NCBI GenBank assembly: GCA_019240015.1
Contig: JAFAZB010000042.1
Location: forward strand, 1 to 6,477
Reading direction: 5' to 3'
DNA: 6,477 nucleotides
Origin: Solirubrobacterales bacterium
GTDB lineage: Bacteria; Actinomycetota; Thermoleophilia; Solirubrobacterales; Solirubrobacteraceae
Made by a program: the position numbers and the translations under genes. The notes under the pieces are model-generated. The model did not search any database. It was not told the DNA's origin and worked only from the letters and a program-made list of their open reading frames with translations. Below, in pieces: positions 1-6,076 of this stretch (position 1 is the stretch's first letter; each line of letters starts with the position of its first letter).

Positions 1-3
1 TTG

Positions 4-23
4 TCTTCCACGAGCGTGGAAGA
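4..23. repeat. Perfect 8-bp inverted repeat near the left edge
   Basis: TCTTCCAC at 4-11 is followed by the loop GAGC and its exact reverse complement GTGGAAGA at 16-23. The outer bases T1-T2 and A25-A26 extend the pairing past one G/T wobble. There is no T run on either side, so it is not a standard terminator. It could be an operator or the hairpin at the end of a converging gene. The flanking gene is outside the window. Confidence 0.5.
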
Positions 24-40
24 TAACGGGGCAGGGGGCG

Positions 41-80
41 TCTGGGCGGGACCGCCCGGACCTGCCGCTTGCGGGCGGGT
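41..80. repeat. Two adjacent GC-rich hairpins in the intergenic region
   Basis: TCTGGGCG at 41-48 can pair with CGCCCGGA at 53-60, with one T/G wobble and a 4-nt loop. Immediately beside it, ACCTGCC at 60-66 can pair with GGCGGGT at 74-80, with one wobble and a 7-nt loop. They lie between the left-edge palindrome and the repeat cluster. In DNA this GC-rich, some such pairing is expected by chance. Confidence 0.35.
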
Positions 81-106
81 CGCTCCCTCCTGAGTGGCCA
101 CCCAGC

Positions 107-137
107 GCACGCCGTCATCACAATCGCGCACTCCCCC
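107..137 (+). repeat. Intergenic repeat, copy L (direct)
   Basis: This is the left copy of a roughly 31-bp element. Its last 15 bases, ATCGCGCACTCCCCC (123-137), are a perfect reverse complement of 210-224. Over the full 31 bp it matches the inverted copy at 210-240 in 25 positions. It also shares ATCACAATCGCGCA (117-130) with the middle copy with one mismatch. No coding role is visible. Confidence 0.75.
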
Positions 138-167
138 GCCGAGGCGAGAGGGTGTGCTCAGGAACAC

Positions 168-199
168 GCACGTGCCGATCACGATCGCGCAGACCCCCC
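168..199 (+). repeat. Intergenic repeat, copy M (direct, diverged)
   Basis: This middle copy lies in the same orientation as the one at 107-137. It shares GCACG at its left end, ATCACGATCGCGCA (178-191, one mismatch to the left copy) and a C run at its right end, about 23 of 31 positions in an ungapped alignment. Its core ATCGCGCA and C run can also pair with the inverted copy at 210-224, giving a short-loop hairpin. Confidence 0.6.
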
Positions 200-209
200 G
201 GCCAGGGGT

Positions 210-240
210 GGGGGAGTGCGCGATCTTGACGACGCCGCAC
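210..240 (-). repeat. Intergenic repeat, copy R (inverted)
   Basis: This is the inverted copy of the element. Positions 210-224 (GGGGGAGTGCGCGAT) are the exact reverse complement of 123-137, and 25 of 31 positions match over the whole element. It can pair either with the distant left copy (15 bp, 72-nt spacer) or with the middle copy (8 bp plus a G/C run, roughly 10-nt loop). Confidence 0.75.
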
Positions 241-252
241 CGCGGGTGGGAG

Positions 253-270
253 CGCCCGGGCCGACGGGCG
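253..270 (-). terminator. GC-rich hairpin just downstream of the GDPD gene, possible terminator
   Basis: A 6-bp stem (CGCCCG at 253-258 with CGGGCG at 265-270, 6-nt loop) begins 10 nt after the last operon stop codon. No T run follows it on the minus strand, so it is not a classical intrinsic terminator. It could slow polymerase or be chance structure in GC-rich DNA. Confidence 0.3.
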
Positions 271-280
271 GGGTCCGGTC

Positions 281-940
281 CTACTGCTCGACGAACAGCC
301 GCGGGTCGGCCGTCGCGACGCCGTCCACGCCCAACCGGCGCAGGCGCGAGATCAGCGATCGATCGTTGACCGTCCAGGCGAACAGGAGCCGATCGCGCTC
401 GCGCACCTCGGCGACCAGCCCCGCGTCCACCAGTCGATGCTGCGCCATCAGCGCGTCCCAGCGGCCGGCTGCCAGCCCGGCCAGCACCGTCGAGCGCCAG
501 TGGTGCCAGCGCCGGCTCAGGCGGGCGAGCCGGCCACCGATCGAGATCCCCACCCGCGCGCGGGGCTCGAGCGCCTTGACCCGCTCGAGCGCCGCGGGGA
601 CCTGGCAGGAGATCAGCGCCCGCGATAGCAGGCCGCTGCTGCGCAACCAGTGCAGCAACGCGGGCTCGCAGCCCGTGTGCTTGAGATCGATGTTCACCCC
701 GATCTCGGCGAAGCGCCGCCCCGCAAGGTGGGCCAGCGCGTCCTGGAGGCGGACGCTGTCGCCGCGGCGAGCATGGAGCACGGTATGGGCGAGCACCAGC
801 TCACCGCGCCACGCCCGCACGTCGAACTCGACCATGTCGATGCCGATCTCCCGCGCCAGCTCGAACGATGCCAGCGTGTTGCCCGGCAGGAGCCCGCTGG
901 CGCCGCCGTGGCCGATTCTGTGCCAGGAGTCGCGTCGCAC
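281..940 (-). CDS. Glycerophosphodiester phosphodiesterase family protein, compact form
   Basis: GDPD enzymes hydrolyse glycerophosphodiesters to glycerol 3-phosphate and an alcohol. This 219-residue protein has the TIM-barrel landmarks: IGHGGASGLLPGNTLASF at 9-26, EIGIDMVEFDV at 31-41 with the metal-binding pair E38 and D40, LAHT with H52, VNIDLKHTG at 82-90, and the C-terminal signature FAWTVND at 187-193 followed by LGVDGVATADP. It departs from the usual pattern: Gly replaces Arg in HRGA, Gly replaces Glu in PENT, and the segment between H52 and the DALAHL helix is only about 14 residues, so the usual GDPD insertion is mostly missing. No signal peptide is visible, so it is probably cytoplasmic. 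The start is the GTG at 940, 31 nt after the previous stop; GGGAG directly abuts it, which is too close for a good ribosome binding site. Whether it is active on glycerophosphodiesters is uncertain. Family assignment is firm. Confidence 0.88.
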   Translation of the reverse strand: MRRDSWHRIGHGGASGLLPGNTLASFELAREIGIDMVEFDVRAWRGELVLAHTVLHARRGDSVRLQDALAHLAGRRFAEIGVNIDLKHTGCEPALLHWLRSSGLLSRALISCQVPAALERVKALEPRARVGISIGGRLARLSRRWHHWRSTVLAGLAAGRWDALMAQHRLVDAGLVAEVRERDRLLFAWTVNDRSLISRLRRLGVDGVATADPRLFVEQ

Positions 941-971
941 CTCCCGGAGGATGCCAGGAGCCGCCGTCGTG

Positions 972-2360
972 TCAGCCGCTCAGCACCGTCTCCGGCTCGA
1001 TCCGAGTGGGCTCCCGGGTTTCGATCTGCACCGATCCCTTGACCACCACCCCCTCCCCGAAGGTCACGTCCCCCTCCACCACCAGCCGCTCGGCCTCGCG
1101 CAGCGAGGGCGGTCCGTCCGGGAATCGATCCTCGAACCCGTCCAGCAGCTTGTAGAAGCGCGAGTCGAGCTCGACATACGGAAGCCGTCCCTCTCGCTCC
1201 GGGATCGGCTGCACCTGCACGTCGTCGGAGATCGTGTACACGTCCGAGCGGAGCACCAGCAGGTCGTCGGTGGTCTTCACCGGCACGAACCGGCTGCGGG
1301 GAACGCACAGCAACCGTGCTTTCGGGAAGCTGCCGATCGCCGCTCCCATCGCGCTCTCCAGCTGCACTACCGCCGGCGAGGAGGAGTCCCGCGGATCGAC
1401 GGTCTTGCGGTTGACGATCAGCGGCAGCTCCAACACCCCGTCCGAGCGCTCCAGCCGGTCCGCGAGCGCCCGTAGATCCACCCACAGGTTGTTGGTGTTG
1501 TAGTAACGCCACCGGCGATAGTCCCGAAACGATTCCTCGTCCTCTTCGGGAGTTTGTGCGACCTCTCGGAGCACCAGTTGGCCGTCCTCGCGGCGGCTGG
1601 CGATGTGCCCTCCCTTGCGGTCGGCCTCGGTGCCCTGGACCACCTCCATCAGGAACGGAATCCGCTCGGCGGCCACGAACGCGGCGATCCGGGGATCGAG
1701 CGTCGCGCCCAGGTTGTCTGAGTTGGAGATCATCGCGTGCTCGAACCCGTGCTCCAGCAGCGCCTCCAACATCCCGGAGCTGCGCAGCGCGCCGTAGATG
1801 TCTCCGTGGCCCGGCGGACACCACTCGAGCGACGGATCGTCCGGCCACTCGATCGGCGCCAGCGAATCCGCCTCGAGCTTGGGGATCATGCTCTGCATGA
1901 AGTCGGGCGGGATGCCCTGCACTTCGAGCTCGGGATGCTCGGCGAGCGCGGCGAGCGTCCGCTCGCGCGTTACCTCGCTGTTCATCAGCACCAGCGGCAG
2001 CCGAACGCGGTGCAACTCGCGCAGCGCCAGCGTCTGGCCGATGATGATCTCCAGGAACGAGCGGTCCTCGCGCGCCTTGACCAACGACTTGGGCTGCTGG
2101 AGCCCCATCGTGGTCGCCAGCCCGCCGTTGAGCTTGATCGCCGCAACCTTCTCGAGCCCCCGGCCGTCTTCGGAGCCCGACAGCTCATCGAGCGCACGGA
2201 CCCCTTCGGCGGGCTCGAGCTCATCGCTGGGCAGCAGCCCCGTCTCGCCCGCGACCAGTCGCTCGTAGGCGCTCGCAAACGCCCGCACCGCCTCCTCGGG
2301 CTGGCCGCTGCGTCGCATCTTCTGCTCGGCGGCCCGCAGGCCGTCTTCAGTCCCGCTCAC
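972..2360 (-). CDS. UTP-glucose-1-phosphate uridylyltransferase, eukaryote-type UDPGP family
   Basis: This nucleotidyltransferase makes a UDP-sugar and pyrophosphate from UTP and a sugar 1-phosphate, most likely glucose 1-phosphate. The 462-residue protein belongs to the UDPGP family of eukaryotic UGP2, not to the GalU family common in bacteria. Landmarks are the nucleotide loop KLNGGLATTMG at 76-86 followed by PKSLV, CPPGHGDIYGAL at 181-192, SNSDNLGATLDP at 212-223, KGGHIA at 249-254, YYNTNNLWVDL at 286-296, NRKTVDP at 317-323, ESAMGAAIGSF at 335-345 and VPRSRFVPVKTTDDLLVL at 353-370, with K362 matching the conserved catalytic-region lysine. The C-terminus (about 428-447) has short hydrophobic/Gly repeats like the start of a left-handed beta-helix, as in UGP2. 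The GTG at 2360 gives a GTGA overlap with the araD stop; a later start at Met15 is possible. The family also includes UDP-sugar pyrophosphorylases with wider specificity, so a pentose 1-phosphate substrate is conceivable but unproven. Confidence 0.92.
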   Translation of the reverse strand: MSGTEDGLRAAEQKMRRSGQPEEAVRAFASAYERLVAGETGLLPSDELEPAEGVRALDELSGSEDGRGLEKVAAIKLNGGLATTMGLQQPKSLVKAREDRSFLEIIIGQTLALRELHRVRLPLVLMNSEVTRERTLAALAEHPELEVQGIPPDFMQSMIPKLEADSLAPIEWPDDPSLEWCPPGHGDIYGALRSSGMLEALLEHGFEHAMISNSDNLGATLDPRIAAFVAAERIPFLMEVVQGTEADRKGGHIASRREDGQLVLREVAQTPEEDEESFRDYRRWRYYNTNNLWVDLRALADRLERSDGVLELPLIVNRKTVDPRDSSSPAVVQLESAMGAAIGSFPKARLLCVPRSRFVPVKTTDDLLVLRSDVYTISDDVQVQPIPEREGRLPYVELDSRFYKLLDGFEDRFPDGPPSLREAERLVVEGDVTFGEGVVVKGSVQIETREPTRIEPETVLSG

Positions 2361-3046
2361 GACTGTCCGTAGTACGCGTTCGGCCCGTGCTTGCGCTGGA
2401 AGTGCTTCTCGCGCACTGCCGCGGCGAGCGGCCCGGCGTCGGCATCGAGCACCGTCGTGAGCAGCGCGATCCGAGCGACCTCCTCCAGCGTGACCGCGTT
2501 CTGCACCGCCTTGTCCGCGGTCGCGCCCCAGCAGAACGGCGCGTGACCACGCACCAGCGCGCATGGCAGCTCGGCCGGGCCGTGCTCCGCGAGCGTCTCG
2601 ATCAGCACCGTGCCGGTGGCCCCCTCATAGTCCTCGTCAATCTCCTCGTCGGTCAGCTGGCGGGTGAGCGGGATCGCGTGGGCGGAGAGGTCGGCGTGCG
2701 TGGTGCCGAGCAGCGGGATCTCGCGCTCGGCCTGAGCCCACGCGGTCGCCCAGGTGGAGTGTGTGTGGACGACCGCCCCGATCTCCTCGAAGGCGCGGTA
2801 CAGCGCCAGGTGGGTTGGGGCGTCGGTGGAGGGTCGCCGCTCGCCCTCGACCACGTCTCCTTCGAGGTCCAGCAGCACGATGTCCTCCGCGCTCAGCTCG
2901 TCATAGTCGACGCCGCTGGGCTTGATCGCAACCACGCCCTGGTCGCGGTCGATCGCGCTCACGTTGCCCCAGGTGAGCGTGACCAGGCCGTGCGCTGGCA
3001 GCGCGCGGTTGGCGTCCAGGACCTGTGTCACCAGCGACTCGCTCAT
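2357..3046 (-). CDS. araD: L-ribulose-5-phosphate 4-epimerase (class II aldolase/adducin family)
   Basis: This enzyme epimerises L-ribulose 5-phosphate to D-xylulose 5-phosphate at C4 by a zinc-dependent retro-aldol mechanism and completes arabinose catabolism. The 229 residues match the length of E. coli AraD (231) and align along the whole chain, for example LVTLTWGNVSAIDR at 21-34, IKPSGVDY at 41-48 and KHGPNAYYGQ at 219-228. By that alignment the zinc ligands are H94, H96 and H168; D75, D119, E141 and the catalytic Y226 are also conserved. The start is the ATG at 3046, which makes the N-terminus match AraD (MSESLVTQVLDANRALP). An in-frame ATG ten codons upstream at 3076 lies inside araA and is less likely. 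The gene begins 4 nt after the araA stop, with only a weak ribosome binding site, and its own stop overlaps the next start as GTGA. UlaF/SgbE-type paralogues belong to the same family, but the linked araA and araB favour AraD. Confidence 0.95.
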   Translation of the reverse strand: MSESLVTQVLDANRALPAHGLVTLTWGNVSAIDRDQGVVAIKPSGVDYDELSAEDIVLLDLEGDVVEGERRPSTDAPTHLALYRAFEEIGAVVHTHSTWATAWAQAEREIPLLGTTHADLSAHAIPLTRQLTDEEIDEDYEGATGTVLIETLAEHGPAELPCALVRGHAPFCWGATADKAVQNAVTLEEVARIALLTTVLDADAGPLAAAVREKHFQRKHGPNAYYGQS

Positions 3047-3050
3047 GGCT

Positions 3051-4445
3051 TCAGATCTCAACGTACTCGAGGTCAAGCAGCTCCGCCCACCTGCGCCAGC
3101 GCATCACGTGGTCTCCCAGGTTGGTGACGAAGTGGTGCGGACCGCCGTTGCGCAGCCACTGGTCCATGAACGGCTCCATCCCGGCGTCGGGGCGGAAGTG
3201 GAAATAGTGCATCTCGACCTTCGGCAGCTCGGGGGTGTCGAGCACCTCCCCCCGGCTCACCAGCAGCCGGTAGTACTCGCCCTCCAGCGCCACCAGCGCC
3301 GCGGTCGTGGCGATCCCCGGCTGGGCCGAGAAGACCGGCGTCGGCGGGTTGTCGAGGCCCCCGATGCCGAGCTCGCGGTCGATCAGCCGGACCGGCCGGT
3401 CGGTACGGGCGAGCCTCCAGTTCCCCTCCCCCATGTGGCTGATCAGCACCGAGTCGAGCTCCCAGTCCATCGCGTACATCTCGCTGAAGTGGGTGTCCCC
3501 GATCATCGTCTGGGCGGCGCACATCAGCGACGCGGTGTTGGTGTCACCCTCGGCCGCGTAGCCGTACCCGTCGGCCATCAGGTCCGAGGCGGCTAGCAGC
3601 GGCAGCTGCTGGAAGCGCCCGTCGCCACCGATCGAGTCGAAGTGAAACGAGAACCCGGCGTAGCCCTTCTCCTCGAGCAGCTGGCGGATCGCCACCTCCA
3701 GCTGGACCGCGTAGGCATGACGGGCGCGCGGAAGCTCGGACGCGATCTCGAACAGCTCGGCGTGGCGCTCGAGCACGGCCTCGACCTGCTCGGCGGGAAC
3801 CGCCTCGATCCGCCGCACGAGCGCACCCAGGTCCTCGCTGACGATCATCGGTCCGATCCGCCGCAACAGCGCCGGCGGGTCGTACAGGATGTCGCCCATG
3901 CCGTTCATCGGGTAGCCGAGCAGCGCGATCCGGGTGCGCCGCAGCGCGCTGACCGACTGCGCGGCTCGCGCCCAATCCGCGACTGACTGCTCGAACTCCG
4001 CCGAGCGCCAGTCACCGGTGATGACGGAGAACGCGACCCCCGTGCGCAGCAGCGCGTTGGCCTGGTCCTGGGCCCCGTGGATCCCCTGGTTGTACGTCAG
4101 GTCGTCCATGTCCCAGGTGGCGGTCACCGAGCGCTCGGGCTGGATGTTGGCCAGCAGCACCGGGACCGATGATTCGAGCAGCGCACGCACGGTCCGCATC
4201 GCCGGCCCGTAGGTGAGCATCACGATCATGATCCCGTCGACGCTCTCTGCGTGCAGCTCTCGGGCGATCTGCTCGATGTCTTCACGATTGCGCGCCGGAC
4301 GCGGGAACAGCACCTCGGCGACCGGCTCGAGCCGCTGCGCGACCGAGCTCGCGTACTGCGCCTGGTGCTCGGTGATCCCCGGGATCATGTCGTCGTAGAG
4401 CTCCTGCATGATCCCCAGCAATCCGATCCGGGGCCGCTCGCTCAC
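3051..4445 (-). CDS. araA: L-arabinose isomerase, divergent AraA-like
   Basis: This enzyme probably converts L-arabinose to L-ribulose using a divalent metal, normally Mn2+. The 464-residue protein is shorter than E. coli AraA (500) and its N-terminal half is hard to align. The C-terminal half keeps the family landmarks: GYAAEGD at 295-301, the Glu in FSEMY, SHMGEGN, LGIGGLDNP at 359-367, YRLLVSRGEV at 392-401 and NGGPHH at 433-438. By comparison with the E. coli metal ligands (E306, E333, H350, H450), the ligands here would be E299, E322, H337 and H438, all present. The GTG at 4445 is chosen because a strong AGGAGG lies 5 nt upstream and it overlaps the araB stop as GTGA. Position between ribulokinase and epimerase genes supports the function. 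The wider fucose/arabinose isomerase superfamily includes enzymes on other sugars, so a substrate shift cannot be excluded. Confidence 0.88.
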   Translation of the reverse strand: MSERPRIGLLGIMQELYDDMIPGITEHQAQYASSVAQRLEPVAEVLFPRPARNREDIEQIARELHAESVDGIMIVMLTYGPAMRTVRALLESSVPVLLANIQPERSVTATWDMDDLTYNQGIHGAQDQANALLRTGVAFSVITGDWRSAEFEQSVADWARAAQSVSALRRTRIALLGYPMNGMGDILYDPPALLRRIGPMIVSEDLGALVRRIEAVPAEQVEAVLERHAELFEIASELPRARHAYAVQLEVAIRQLLEEKGYAGFSFHFDSIGGDGRFQQLPLLAASDLMADGYGYAAEGDTNTASLMCAAQTMIGDTHFSEMYAMDWELDSVLISHMGEGNWRLARTDRPVRLIDRELGIGGLDNPPTPVFSAQPGIATTAALVALEGEYYRLLVSRGEVLDTPELPKVEMHYFHFRPDAGMEPFMDQWLRNGGPHHFVTNLGDHVMRWRRWAELLDLEYVEI

Positions 4446-6076
4446 GATCCCCTCCTTTCGGTCCCGATCCACTTCAGCTCGTGCAGCAGCCGCGCGTCGG
4501 ACCGGCCGAGGAACTCGTACAGGGTCCGGTAGATCTCGTACACGCGGTCGTAGGTCTTCTTCGCCTCGAGGTCAGGCTCGTAGGTGCGGACCTTCTTGGG
4601 GCGGGTGGCCTCGATCGCCGAGCGAATGTCGTCGAACACGCCGGCCGCCACCGCCCCGAACAGCGCGGCGCCCCGGGCCGGGATCTCATTCACCTCGGGC
4701 ACGTGGACCGGGCGGCCGCTGGTATCAGCCAGCAGCTGCATCATCAGCGGGCTCCGTTCCGCGATCCCCCCACAGGCCACGATCTCCGACAGCACGAGGC
4801 CATGCTCCTCGAAGTTGTCCATGATCCGGCGGCTCCCGAACGCGATCGATTCGAGCAGCGCGCGGTAGATCTCCGCGCGCGTGGTCTGCAGGGTGAGCCC
4901 GAAGATGGCACCCGTCAGGTCCGCGTCGGCCAGGATCGTGCGATTGCCGTTCCACCAATCGAGCGCCACCAACCCGGTCTCCCCCGGCGCCAACCTGGCG
5001 GCGGCCTTCTCGAGCTGGCCGTAGCTGTCCGGGTCCTGCGCGAGCTTCTCCACGAACCAGGCCAGCATGTCGCCCACCGCCGCCTGACCCGCCTCGTAGC
5101 CGTACATGCCGGGGAGGATTCCGTCCTTGACCACCCCCGTGATCCCGGGCAGCCGCGTCTCCTCGGGATGGACGATCATGTCGCAGATCGAGGTCCCGAT
5201 CACGATCACATACGTGCCCGGGTCCTCCACCCCGACCCCCGGAAGCGATACCCAGGCGTCCACGTTGCCGACGGCCACCGCCGTGGACTCGGACAGCTTC
5301 AGCTTCTTGGCCACCTCGGCTCGGAGCGTGCCGGCGCGGGAGCCGAGCGGGACGAAGTTCTCGCCCAGCTTCTCGCCGGGCTTGTCGAAGCCGGGGTACG
5401 CGGAGGTGAAGTAGTCGGTCGGAGGAAGGCCTTCCTCGGGTGACCACATCGCCTTGAAGCCGGCGGTGGCGGTCTGGCGGCACTCGGCGCCCGTGAGCCA
5501 CCAGACGATCCAATCGGTCGCCTCGATGTACCGGTCGGCGGCGTCGTAGACCTCGCGGTCCTCGAGCCACACTTCGATCAGCTTCGGGAAGTACCACTCC
5601 GATGAGATCCGTCCGCCGTAGCGCGCCAGGAAGTCCTCGCCCCGCTCGAGCGCGACCTCGTTGAGCCGGTCGGCCACCGGCTGGGCGGCATGATGCTTCC
5701 ACAGCTTCGGCCAGGCCTGCTTGCGCTCGCGCCACTGCTCGAGCGTGCAGAGTGCCGTGCCGTCGCCCGTGGTGGGCAGCACGGTGCACGACGTGAAGTC
5801 GATCCCGAGCCCAACCACCTGCGCGGCGTCGACGCGGCTCTCCTTCAGCACCTCGGGGATCCCGCGCTCCAGAACCCTCAGCCAGTCGTCGGGATCCTGC
5901 AGCGCGTAGTCGTGTGGCAGCCGTTCGCCGGTCGAGGGCAGCTTCTGGTCGATCACCGCGCTCGGGTAGCGCAACACGCTCGTCGCGACGTCCTGCGCCT
6001 GCTCGAGGTCGAGCAGGACGACGCGGCCCGACTCGGTCCCGAAGTCGACCCCGATCGCGTAGGCGGGCTCGCTCAC
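4442..6076 (-). CDS. araB: Ribulokinase (FGGY carbohydrate kinase family)
   Basis: This cytoplasmic enzyme phosphorylates L-ribulose to L-ribulose 5-phosphate with ATP, the second step of bacterial L-arabinose catabolism. At 544 residues it is close to the usual 550-570 of AraB. The N-terminal phosphate loop DFGTESGR is at residues 11-18, in the form seen in Bacillus-type AraB. GIDFTSCTVLP is at 91-101, GNVDAWVSLPG at 270-280 with the likely catalytic Asp273, GTSICDM at 294-300, PGITGVVKDGILPGMYGYEAG at 310-330, and the C-terminal adenosine-binding GGIAERSPLMMQLLAD at 436-451. The pattern of GTS-C-M followed by VVKDG and YGYEAGQ separates ribulokinases from xylulo- and glycerol kinases. I chose the GTG at 6076: it sits in a 4-bp GTGA overlap with the ABC gene and the protein starts just before the phosphate loop. 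The 57 codons upstream in frame only shadow the ABC gene. The ribosome binding site is weak (GAG directly before GTG), so translational coupling is likely. Confidence 0.95.
   Translation of the reverse strand: MSEPAYAIGVDFGTESGRVVLLDLEQAQDVATSVLRYPSAVIDQKLPSTGERLPHDYALQDPDDWLRVLERGIPEVLKESRVDAAQVVGLGIDFTSCTVLPTTGDGTALCTLEQWRERKQAWPKLWKHHAAQPVADRLNEVALERGEDFLARYGGRISSEWYFPKLIEVWLEDREVYDAADRYIEATDWIVWWLTGAECRQTATAGFKAMWSPEEGLPPTDYFTSAYPGFDKPGEKLGENFVPLGSRAGTLRAEVAKKLKLSESTAVAVGNVDAWVSLPGVGVEDPGTYVIVIGTSICDMIVHPEETRLPGITGVVKDGILPGMYGYEAGQAAVGDMLAWFVEKLAQDPDSYGQLEKAAARLAPGETGLVALDWWNGNRTILADADLTGAIFGLTLQTTRAEIYRALLESIAFGSRRIMDNFEEHGLVLSEIVACGGIAERSPLMMQLLADTSGRPVHVPEVNEIPARGAALFGAVAAGVFDDIRSAIEATRPKKVRTYEPDLEAKKTYDRVYEIYRTLYEFLGRSDARLLHELKWIGTERRGS
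4451..4456 (-). promoter_or_regulatory. Strong Shine-Dalgarno site of araA
   Basis: On the minus strand the sequence reads AAAGGAGGGGATC followed by GTG, which places a full AGGAGG 5 nt before the start codon and inside the 3' end of araB. It decides the araA start at 4445 over the upstream in-frame ATG at 4472. It is the only consensus-strength ribosome binding site I find among the internal junctions of this operon. Confidence 0.85.

Noticed and set aside
3..26. Possible C-terminal end of a converging plus-strand gene stopping at TAA 24-26, or one ending at TGA 91-93
   Set aside because: Only a few codons are visible in either frame and nothing identifies a protein, so it cannot be supported.
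178..224. CRISPR-like array from the repeated ATCGCGCA core
   Set aside because: There are only three diverged copies, one is inverted, and the spacing is irregular (about 30 and 10 nt), with no cas genes nearby.
69..1475. Long plus-strand open frame of 468 codons, and many other plus-strand frames up to 320 codons
   Set aside because: They lie antisense to well-supported minus-strand genes, are rich in Arg, Ala, Pro and Ser, show no family motifs, and are expected where GC-rich third positions suppress stops on the opposite strand.
694..1848. Minus-strand open frame of 384 codons overlapping the UDPGP gene
   Set aside because: It is an out-of-frame shadow: the UDPGP and GDPD frames carry the conserved motifs, while this frame gives low-complexity Gly/Arg/Ala sequence. 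Its last part partly mirrors the GDPD region in another frame.
2361..2564. N-terminal extension of the UDPGP protein from an upstream in-frame start
   Set aside because: The translated sequence is Arg/Ala/Gly-rich and lies over the end of araD in another frame; the GTGA overlap gives a better start.
4725..5789. Minus-strand open frame of 354 codons inside araB
   Set aside because: It is a shifted-frame reading of the ribulokinase gene with low-complexity composition and no recognisable domain.
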